64,000 nucleotides of DNA from Micropterix aruncella (taxonomy: Eukaryota > Arthropoda > Insecta > Lepidoptera > Micropterigidae). The stretch is from the NCBI GenBank assembly GCA_944548615.1, contig OX155967.1:6496049-6560048 (forward strand), in the 5' to 3' direction. The notes under the pieces are model-generated. The model worked only from the letters and a program-made list of their open reading frames with translations. It was not told the DNA's origin and searched no databases. Shown here piece after piece: positions 40,520 to 50,600 of this stretch (its first letter is position 1; every line of letters begins with the position of its first letter). A program made the translations under genes and the position numbers.

Positions 40520-41015
40520 CGTGGCTCATGTTTCTATTTATGTTACTCCAGCCAACCCAGGCTGTCCCAGAAGGTTAGCAGGCTGTTTGGGTTGCTACAG
40601 GCCTCCGGGACAGATGCTGGAGATTGTAGTATTCTTGCCCGTTGCTCTGCCACGCTCCTGCATTCCATGAGCACATGCTGTGGCGTTTCTTCTTCCTCCA
40701 TGCATCCTCTGCATAGAGGGCTGTCTGTCACACCTATGGTAAACATGTGTTTGTTTAGGGGACAGTGGCCTGTCATAGTACCTATGACTACGGATTTTGT
40801 CCCTTTTAATCTGGTGAGGTTGCGGGCAAGTTTTTTAGATGCTTCCGGAACCGCGTTCTTTGTTTGCCTGCATCCTGCGTTTTTTTCCATTCTGTAAGGT
40901 GGGTTTCATCGGTGTTCCTGAGTAGCCATGTTTTTATTTGGGCCTGGGGTATGGGCATCAAGAGTTCCGGTCCATATACGATTTTCTTTGATCCCCTTCT
41001 GGCCAGTGAAACCAC
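40520..41015 (-). pseudogene. RNase-H-type LINE C-terminus, second subfamily
   Basis: The minus-strand frame (40890-40543) reads LARNLTRLKGTKSVVIGTMT, GHCPLNKHMFTIGV, a knuckle CRGCMEEEETPQHVLMECRS and LLTFWDSLGWLE. The same fold as the 17-, 31- and 62-kb copies, but from a clearly different family. Adjacent frame 41015-40806 contains GPELLMPIPQ and KTWLLRNTDE, the end of RNase H. 5'-truncated. Confidence 0.8.
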
Positions 41016-41252
41016 AGATATTTAGCAATAGAAACTGAAAGTTGCTAAACAATCTTTCTGGAATAAGCATATAATACAAATTATTTTATGAGAGCATATT
41101 ACAGTATAAGATAACCTTATGCAATGAGATAGTATCATCCGTCACCAGCTCTTTGTATATCTTGGTTAATGCTGAGAAGCCATAGTTTACATTACTATTA
41201 TCTTTTTTTTTCCTAAAATTCTTGGACCGCTAATAAATATTGGCGAATATTA

Positions 41253-41817
41253 GGGACCATCCACATATTACGTAATCACGTTTTGAGGGTCTTCAGACCC
41301 CCCTCCCCCATTTCAACAGACGTAATCAGCGGCCTAACCCCCCCCCCCCCCAAGATTATGTAATCAACCGAATTTGCGGAAAATATGAAGAATCGTGTAC
41401 CCAGCGTTTGTAAAGTGTTTGAAGATGGTAAGTAGAAAAAAACATTTTAGAATGCTTTTAAAAATGTACTTTATTAATTTAAAGTAATTACAAAATCTCA
41501 AACTCTTTGGTTTATTTTACAAATCCCAATCTTCAGACTGCAGCGTTTCCAGGAACAGACCCGGGCGACTCAATCGCAGACAAGCGCGTGGAGTATCTAT
41601 GCACATCGCGCGTGCGGAGGGGGGGGTATCTTCGGCGTGGCACTGCGGTATTTCCGTGCAGGTTTAGACCAAAAAAAATGCCATGCGGTGACCAAAGTTT
41701 CGTGACGTAATCAGGACGGGCACCCCCTCTCCCCCCCCCACGCAATCAAGCGTAAGCCTTAGCTCCAAACCCCCCCCCCCCCTCTCCCTCAGTGATTACG
41801 TAAATGTGGATGGCCCC
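41253..41817. mobile_element. MITE with TTA target duplication (PIF/Harbinger-like ends), 565 bp
   Basis: TTA on both sides (41250-41252, 41818-41820). Ends GGGACCATCCACATATTACG and GGGGCCATCCACATTTACGT (reversed right end) match, each continuing into GTAATCAC. Subterminal C-runs and repeated CGTAATCA-like words occur at both ends. A truncated copy is at 53325-53508. No ORF; superfamily assigned only from the 3-bp duplication. Confidence 0.65.
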
Positions 41818-41820
41818 TTA

Positions 41821-42302
41821 ATGCACTTCTCTCATTCTTGGTGACTAGTCTGTATACAGCTGTCAAGGTGGGTATCCATTAGGTTCGCGCATCAACTCTG
41901 CTCCGCGCATTTGCAACTGCTCAAATGGAGACGGTGCACGCATCAACTCGAGAACAACGAGTGCTCTGCAGTTTTCATTCGAGCGTTGAGCGAACATGTC
42001 GTCGCCAGAATCTATTTTTAAATTTCTCATACTTCGGATTCCACAGCACTGTATAATTTAGGTACTCCTCGATTAGAGCTGGACATTTATCTCTTCGGCC
42101 TACTCCATAGCAATGGATTCGCGTTTACTGAACGCCGAACATGATGCACGAGACGTACCCACCAACGTTTCACTTTGCTCGCGTCCACGAACACACTGCA
42201 CTCCACTGTGTTCGCAGCATTTACCGCTAACGTATCCACTACTGGAGCAGATGCAGATGCGCCAACCTAATGACACCCACCTTCATGACAACATACTGTA
42301 GC
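41821..42302. other. Intergenic stretch
   Basis: Mixed composition; short GCGCATC/GTTCGC words, no gene or element end recognised. Confidence 0.35.
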
Positions 42303-42506
42303 TTAAGGCCTCGCCAAACAGAACGCGTACCTAGCGCCGCGTTGAGCATAACAAGCGTCGCGTTTTAACGTCGCGTACTTTGGATGTCACACTGAAATCG
42401 ACTAGATATTGACGCACACAGAGCGTACCGTAGATAGATAACAGTAAGATAGTCTTTGGAAAGTTTCTTTGTTGTTGAGATGTAAAGTCATTCAAGTGAT
42501 TCAGAT

Positions 42507-42735
42507 GTGGAAGAATTATTACTTTTGTTCGCTTTATCACGATCGCAGATAAAAAGAGTATGGGTGCACGACATTAATAAAAGGAGAAAGGAATTAGGAG
42601 AATATCACCGTTTGTGTCGGGAGCTTTCATCACATGAAGATCGTTTTTTTATATACTTTCGTATGTCGCAAGATTTATTGGAAGAATTACATGAAATTCG
42701 TGAAAAATTTGTAACTAATCAAATAAACAGACTGA
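42507..42735 (+). pseudogene. PIF/Harbinger transposase, N-terminal fragment
   Basis: The plus-strand frame reads SRSQIKRVWVHDINKRRKEL, GEYHRLCRELSSHEDRFFIY and FRMSQDLLEELHEI. This is the conserved N-terminus of Harbinger transposases (R-xWVHPIN-RR-E-GEYH-L---LR---E-FF-YFRMS). The DDE catalytic domain is deleted; the frame then enters the reverse strand of the MADF gene. Confidence 0.85.
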
Positions 42736-42739
42736 TAAA

Positions 42740-42937
42740 TTACTTACCAGTCATATTAATTTCTTTTCCAACTTCTTCCCACAATTTTGATTTTATCGCC
42801 ATGTTTTTATATGAATTATCATTCGTATTATATAGGCAGGGGTGTCTCCGAATATATTCTATCAGTTGTTCAGTCATAATGCTTGTATTTTCAAGCGTAC
42901 GTCGGACGCTTTCAATGAAATTTGTAAGCAAATACAA
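42740..42937 (-). pseudogene. Harbinger accessory protein fragment with MADF domain
   Basis: The minus strand reads EQLIEYIRRHPCLYNTND, YKNMAIKSKLWEEVGKEI, the N-terminal half of a MADF DNA-binding domain (L-E-V--HP-LYD---Y-N---K---W-EIA). PIF/Harbinger elements encode such a partner protein that helps the transposase enter the nucleus and bind ends. Upstream residues (MYLLTNFIESVRRTLENTS) are untypical. Confidence 0.8.
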
Positions 42938-43125
42938 CGCCCGACGTCAAAACGTTCTAGCGCGACGTCAGAGCGCCGCGTACTGCCAGCGCCCGCGCTC
43001 TGTTTGACTGTATAATACCGTCACAATACAACACAACTCGGCGCTATAACGCGGCGTCAGGATTTACGCTGTAGCGCTCTGACACGTTTGGCGCTAAATA
43101 CACGTTTTCTTTGGCGAGGCCTTTA

Positions 43126-43769
43126 AGTTGCAGTTCTAAGGCTACGATCTATCTCCGTTTTTTTGACACCTGCAGACTTGAATACGATGCAACATCTGCA
43201 ACCCACATAAATCAACCGCGCTCCGGTTTCAAGACGCAGCCAAAGTTCATTAGCGGACATAGCACCGTAAGAATCAACATTAGCCAACATCGATATAGTA
43301 TAAAATACAAAATCTAAAAAGTCACACCATCTTATGACAAAAATACCTACCGTGTTTGTATTCTTGGATATATCAGGATTAGAAGCATCAGTCTGGCTAC
43401 CTGAAGCGGTTACGTTCGCAGGGAATATGGAATCAAATATGGTGTAAATCCTGAAACTACTAACATCGCCAATGGGGTGATGTCAAATTTTTAGTCAAAC
43501 TTTAGTTTGACTAAAAATTAAGCTAAAAATTACAAAAGTAATGGCAAAAGAATTATCCCGATATTTAAAAAAAATAATAACTTTTAAGTTGTAAAACTTA
43601 GATCATTTGCGAGAAGTCTGTTTGTTTGTTTTTACTCTTTATTGTGAAATTTCACAATGTGCGGTTTATTATCATACGACAATCCCTTACAACCAACCCT
43701 ACTATGAAGTGTTTATATGTATGTGTGCAAACACGTATGTAAGTGTGTCTTATTTTTGCATACGATTGA
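43126..43769. other. Intergenic stretch downstream of Pex13
   Basis: No coding feature. An inverted pair AATTTTTAGTCAAACTTTA / GTTTGACTAAAAATT at 43487-43520. TTTATT hexamers at ~43638 and ~43664 could be Pex13 polyadenylation signals. Confidence 0.4.
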
Positions 43770-43908
43770 CAGAATTGAAATGCAATTCTGTTAATTTTAT
43801 CCCAATGGAGACCTATCGGGGAATTGAACCCGGATGGGTCTCCATTTAAGTCTCCCCCGGTCTTACAGTACCAGGTAACCTAAACACTATGCCACCAGGA
43901 CGTGTACA
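43770..43908 (-). mobile_element. tRNA-derived SINE, copy 2
   Basis: On the minus strand: GTCCTGGTGGCATAGTGTTT (A box), then CCGGGTTCAATTCCCCGA (near-consensus B box), GTCTCCATTGGGATAAAATT and AACAGAATTGCATTTCAATT at the 3' end. Same family and orientation as 37385-37528. The B box explains why a tRNA search might hit here. Confidence 0.8.
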
Positions 43909-44153
43909 ATGCTCTTTGTTTTGCACTCGACTACTTCATGCAACTTTCGTAAATCGCAAAATGTAGGTATCACTTTCAAGATAATGAAATAATGATTTTT
44001 TTGCTTGATTTTTAAACCCGATTTTTTTTTATATATTACGCTAGCCCAAGGTAGGCTTTAGTTAAGTTAAAACATCTGGGAATGCAAATATTGTAAGCAT
44101 TTTTGTCGTGAAATGATGTGACATTTTTGGAGCTAGCTGTTGGAACAATACAT

Positions 44154-44608
44154 TCAGGCGCTTGACTCCTCAAAAGCCTTTTCCAAATCGGCATTAGGTG
44201 TCGATCCGTTGCGTATCAAGTTTGTGACTACGGATGTATCGGCCGGGCACTCTTCGCTGATCGGAGCGAGAGGTTGTGACTTTGAATTTGGGGCAATATT
44301 ATTACTATCCGGTATATTCATTTGGATGGCCGGTAAAGGTGGGATCTGTCGAATGGCATCCGACTGTTGGTCGTTTGCGGCGCTCGTACTCCTGTAGACC
44401 TTGACGTAGTTAACGGGGATGAGACCGGCCTGTTTACCGTCGGTGCTGGCCATCAGCCATCCCGAGTTCCAGAGGTTGCCCTGAACGGCCTGAGGAGCGA
44501 TGGTGACGATCTGGTTGGCCCGGAAGCTGATCTCTTCAGGGCTGTTCGCCTGGAAATCGAACTGGGCGAGCGCCTTCATGGGATTCTTCCAACTGCTGGG
44601 GTCGTTTA
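44154..44608 (-). CDS. Pex13: Pex13 last exon: SH3 domain and C-terminal tail
   Basis: Acceptor TTTGTTTTAG ahead of 44608; 455 nt ending in TGA at 44156-44154. Encodes NDPSSWKNPMKALAQFDF, the SH3 core (NSGWLMASTDGKQAGLIPVN) and an ~85-residue low-complexity tail. Confidence 0.93.
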
Positions 44609-47600
44609 CTAAAACAAATGAAACAACAAACTTGAGAAATTGTTTAATGATTTTTATATAATAAATACAAAAACTTCTGCCATAGAATTCACCGACCAGG
44701 ATCCGGCCCATCATATTATTACTACTTTTTTGGGGGATGAGCTGTGGACTCTGCCTTGTCTGTATAGGACAGCTGTCTTGCTACATGCAAGCATTCACCC
44801 CCCCCCCCCCCTTCAAAGCCATGAAATCTGAGATTTTTTATTTATTTATTTAAATCCAAAACCAAAAATTAACAATGTTGACATAAATAATAGTGTAAAA
44901 AAGAGTGTATACTTAATCATTGTTTGCGAATCAAATATATAGTACACATTTTTATAAACTTTCAGTTAAAATAATGAAAATATTTAGCAACATAATTATG
45001 AAAATTTGAAGAAAACACATCTAATGTTAGTTAGTAAAGCAGTAATAATAAAAGAATAAAAGGATAATTACCTACATAAGCATTATAATAAATATATACA
45101 TTTATATATAAATACACTCATACATATAAAAAATATATATACACATACAAACACACACATACATATATAGAAAACGTATCTACCTATATTCAATATATAC
45201 TTTATATATACATATATAATAATATATAAATAAACAAAAATAAATATATGCAAAAACTTTTCTTTATTATTTTAAGACACAATTTCCATTAGCTGCCTTT
45301 CGCATTGCAGTATTGAGTTTCGCATTGCAGTTTAGAAGAACCAAGATCGTTACAGAGGTGATCAGAAATTTAGTTGTCAAGCCACGATTGTTAACTTCTA
45401 ACCTGCGAAGGTGAATAATGAAGCCGTTTCGGGCAATTTATTTAGAAACAGTTTACACTTTAATGAGGGCCTCTTCCGAAGTAGAAAATAAAGAGTTAGT
45501 GTCTAGATGGAGGGCGACGCTTCCGAGCCTTTCAGGGATATGATACTGCGTAGAGACCGAATGGACCTCCAGAATCCAATCTAAAGCTGTCTCGATTATT
45601 GAGAAAGATTTTGTAGTGGAATGATTTTTAACACGCTTTTATTAGGTCGACCTGTATGTAACTATGTAATGGAATCTAGGGTAACTAATTTAACCATCTT
45701 CCAAGGATCGTAGCGTCATGAAAATTGGCAGCTGAATGTAGTTCTGATGACAATACAACAATATGGTACTGTCGAACTGATCTGATGATGGGAGTCGGAA
45801 GATATGATCTGAAACTTCATGATGGAACATCGTATCATAGCTGTGTTTGGACTTTTAGAAAAGTCTTGGAATGAACTTTGACCACGATTAGGTTTCAAGG
45901 TCTGATGATGTGTTTTTTTTAAACTATAAATTAATTTATTATTGCCTTTAAAGCCATCCTGGACAAACAGTATTGGGGGTTTGGACGTTTCGATCAGACC
46001 CATGTTGACAAGGCGGTAGATGTACCAACCTGAAGTTCAGTCATTAAACACGATCTTCTAGTGCGCTGGAGGAACGGGGGGGTGGGGGGGGGGGGGTGGA
46101 AAATTCCTCAAATTCCTCATCTGTTGTCCAGCTATTCTGACAATGAAGGTCAACAGCGAGAGCTATAGGATTGCTGTAATAATCTTTGCAAGAGCAACTT
46201 CTTCTGGTTTAAATCACTAATGTTTCTACTGCCATATCCCAGACCAGCGCCATTTTGGCTGGTTACAGCAAGATTTTTTTTTTTATGTCTACGCAGGCTT
46301 TTAAATCATTTGATTCACTACAACCGTTTACTACATGCTTCAATGTTGTCGGATCCTTTGAATTTTACTGAATCAAAGTTTTGGTTATTCTGGAGTCGCA
46401 TGGAGCAGAAAGGGTAGTTTTAGAGATAGCCCAAAGTTGTAGCTAGACAAATAAAATAATTATTAAAAAATGAGCAAAAGTTTCATATGGCATGCGGAAA
46501 CTGTCGCAATTCAGTTTTTCTTGTGGAATAATCTCCTGTATAAAAAATCTCCTAATATCCAGAAACAACTTCTTACAGAAAAACAAGTTTAAAAAAAACA
46601 TAATTTTCTTGTTTAGTTTTATCTACAGAGTTACCCCTTAAAGGACTGATGAACAGCCTTGAAAGGATTGACGAGCTGTTGCAAATAACCATACTCGAAA
46701 AAAAAACTCCGACTACTTTTACAAAATTTTGTGGCAAAATTCTTGAGTAGCTCATGAATTTAAAAAAATACTGCCTCCCATATTATATTTGAACATTTTC
46801 GCAACACTGACACTGCATCACTGTGACAAAAACTCACCATACCATCTCTACCTATTTTTTTGAACAGCGATAGCATTGTCATATATTTCGCATGCGACAC
46901 TATCTCGAGACTGGATTCCTAGGAATCTATGCAACACTGCATTATTGCGACACTATGCAGTTGCATCCCATAGCATTACGAACAGTCGTTTGAAGTGATC
47001 TCCAAACCGTGTCTCTAACCAACGGGACCGACTACCGGCAACATAAGCATATCTTTATTTTATAAATCAAGACTTTCTTCTCTGGTTCTTAGATTATTTG
47101 TCTTGGGATTTTAAAAAAAAAAGTTAACATTAGGGAGTTAACGGTTTCTGGTTAGCTGGGCCATTAAGCCCTGCTTGTTTTCTCGTCGGCTTAACTCACG
47201 GTTCAACTCCTATTCAGTAAGCTTTTCAAAGAAGGTCAAACGCGGTAAGGACTCTGTTTTCCCTGCCATAGCATGGTGGATCAGTTCCCCTGGTTGATGT
47301 CCTTTGGGCGCTGCTGAGCGGTTTGAGCACCGTGCGGCGTCAGCCTATCGATTTTGCACTCCGGGGAATAACTGGAGGGGTCTGGAAATGCTCTTACACG
47401 TTTCCTAAACAGCGTCGACCACTCTTGAAAACGATCAGTTGGCCACCCGATCCCGAGTGAAAGATGGGCAAAAGACGCTATGGTCCTCGGCAAATTTAAA
47501 CTGAATTACCGCTAAATTAACATCAAACAGAGGCCGCGCAATCAACCTCGGACCCGTGACCGAACTCAAATAAATTCAAACTCAAATTACCTCTAACGTC

Positions 47601-50600
47601 ACGTAGAGGCCACGCAAGCGACCTCGACTCTATGATCATACTAAAGGATGGAGAAATCGGCCAAATATGCTGCCCGCCAGGTCTTCCCAGTGCCACATGG
47701 TAAAGCGTTGGACTCTCACGGCCAAGTCGGCGTAGCTAGAGGTGGACTGTTGCGTCCCCAAGTCTATTATAACTACGTTCACGCCATGTACGTGTAACTA
47801 TAAGCCCTATTATAACTACGTTCACTCCATGTTGAAAGAACGATCAATATCGTGACAACTCACGAGTGGAAGTAAAAAACTCTTTTACAGGCCACTTACA
47901 CAATAACACATTCAACTGGTCGATGATATTGTAAATTCCCTGGCGAGCTAGAGTCCAGAGATTTATCTTTGAATCCGTTATATCTCGATGTTATCAGAGA
48001 GAGAGTAGAGAGAGCACATATGTTAATATTTGATCATGTTTATTAGAGGTTACATTTTACATAGAAAGAGCGACTTACCTATTTGAGTGTGTGACAGATG
48101 ATTATTTTATTAGGTAACAATAGCATAGCATATTTTAACGTCAATAAGAAGAATAATTTTCGTCAATACAATACTGCAAATTATGAAAGTCTAGCCTGAA
48201 AGATGCGTTTTGATCAACTCTTTGAATTATATTAGTCATCAATATACGCAAATGAAATTATGTTTTACTAGCTGACCCGTGCTTACTTCGTTGGGCAGTT
48301 AACATTTTTACTTGTGATGAAATTATGAGTGTGGTTCGGTTAGTACTGAGTGCTATGATTTATTTCCTCACTGCTAAAAGGAGGGTTATATTTTTACTGC
48401 ATATGTATGTATGTATTTGCATGCCAATTTGGCTATATTACCGGGTTTCAAATGAGTGAATGAAATGATTATGATTGAATAAATTATGTTTATTTTAATT
48501 GTTCAAAACTTCTCTGTATACTATTGTTGCGAACATTCGAAAAGCATAATATTCTGGAGCGACGGAAAAATACGCAACGCGAGGTGCGGACGAAACGGGC
48601 ATGCAATCGGAACAAAGACTCGAATAGCACTGAGCCACGCGCTTCGAAACGGACACCTGCATGTCACACCGCGAGGCGAGCGAAAGGGAGGGGGAGAAGT
48701 GGAGGGGGAGAAGCAGCTGGCGCGCGCCTTCAAACAATATAGGTATAAATACTGAAATACTGGACCGCATGTAGATTCATGAGTCATTCTTCCTACGATT
48801 TTATCGCGTCACGCACGCATGTTATAATAAATAATGGACGCAAATTTTCGTCCAAAATAATACGCGGAAATTCATTTCGACGGGACGCAGCACACACTAC
48901 ACATCCTCTACGAAAGAAATATCCACTAAACTATATTAGATGTAATGTTATTATTTGGTACCAAAATATATTGTCTTTCAGGAGTTCCAAAATACTTAAG
49001 TCGTATAATCTCTTTAACCATTTATGCAGTAAAAGGGAAATTATATGTAGTAAAAGGGAAAAGTCTTGACACTTGAGACGATAAATTTACCTATTTTGAT
49101 AAGAATTTACTTACATTCATAATTGTTGATAATAATATGACCAATAAACATGACCTAACGATTTATTATTTTTTTTAATATAAGAAACTACTTTTTGTGA
49201 CTTAAATATAAAAGTTAGACATATGCTGTCGCTGACTTTTTTGTAGGCATTATCAAGCTCTAGAACTTTTCTCTAGAACTCGATCATATAGCTCTCATCG
49301 TTAATGATAAATCGCCCAGCGTCCTGCCAGCAGGACTTTAAGTACTGCCGGTAGGACGTAACTTTGTTTGCCTATGACGAATTCACTTGGCCTGCTAGCA
49401 GGACGCAATTTACACTATGAAAAAGTATATTTCTCTCTCTTTCTGGGAGCGCTTCAATCATTTCGGTACGATCAGTCTGAGCAGGATGGCTGCGGCCTTA
49501 AGACGTCGGGATCGTGTGCGCTCGCGCGCTACTAATTTCGACGCGCCGGGATCCAATAATTCGTGGAGTCGTCAACAGTATGGTGACGCGTTTGCTACGT
49601 CATATTGTTACGGCAGTATTCAAAGTGTGGGCAAGAATAATACCGTGAAAGTAGTATGGGACATGGACCAAACCATAACTTCCGTTTCTCTCAATCTCGT
49701 GGAGCGCATCGAAAACGAACAAAATATGGTCGATTCCGATTCGTCTGATTCGTCTTCAGGTTCCTCATCGTCGTCATCTTCAAGTTCATCGCAGGAGCAG
49801 GTTGAGCTCGTGCGTCAGTCCCCTCCACCCCTACCCTTCACTGCTCCCGCTGATCGTGTTATTGCCCATAATATTGAATGGAGTTTCGGAACACTGTTTT
49901 GTATTGATAAATATAAAGATGGAACATACAAAGCAAGATTGTTGAACATGAATAGAATGAATGAATTAGATGCTTTTTTGCTATTTTTTTCCACTAAAAA
50001 AATCTCTCATATTTTGTCGTGCACAAACGCTCGTCTTGGTCGGAAACCACTCGATGAAAGAGAGTTCCTAAAGTTTTTGGGACTTGTCTATGCTATGACT
50101 ACAAATCTACTTCCAGAAAGAAGGCACTATTGGAACACGGTGGCGGATGGTCTCTTTCCACCTCCGGCCTTCGGACAAAGATTTGGAATGAGCAGAAATC
50201 GCTATGAAGAAATATTAATGGCTTTGTCCTTTACAGAGGAAAGAAATAACGACGAAGACAGATGGTTTGTTGAAATGGTGAACGAAAAATGGCAAAACTC
50301 TATTATACCAGGGCATAAAATAACGGTTGATGAATCAATGTTTGCGTGGTACGGCCGCGGATCATATTTCGCAACTGGCATGCCGGCGGTCATGAAAATC
50401 AAAAGAAAGCCGAAAGGTGTAGGTTGTGAGGCAAAAACCGTAGCCGACGCCTCGACCAATATAATGATCGGTCTTGAAATTAATGAAGGAAGAGAATCCA
50501 TGGCTACCAAAAAATGGTAACGTGAGTATGGTGCCGGAACTGCCACTACTCTCAGATTAACTAAACCTTGGCATGGTACAGGTCGTGTGGTTATATGTAG

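Larger units (their letters stand above)
42306..43122. mobile_element. Internally deleted PIF/Harbinger transposon
   Basis: TTA duplicated on both sides (42303-42305, 43123-43125). Ends AGGCCTCGCCAAACAGAACG and (reversed) AGGCCTCGCCAAAGAAAACG, with similarity continuing for ~35 bp. The interior keeps the start of a transposase on the plus strand and part of a MADF protein on the minus strand, the two-gene layout of this superfamily. Rich in short GACGTC/AGCGC words near the ends. Confidence 0.85.

Noticed and set aside
44367..44612. Plus-strand ORF over the last Pex13 exon
   Set aside because: Shadow of the Pex13 SH3 exon, which has the conserved protein and splice sites.
48486..48787. Overlapping ORFs of 72-91 codons on both strands
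   Set aside because: Explained by the GC-rich part of the solo-LTR candidate; no protein motif.
49417..50520. Functional domesticated piggyBac gene
   Set aside because: A stop and two frameshifts follow, and intact TIRs with TTAA show an ordinary transposon copy rather than a host gene.
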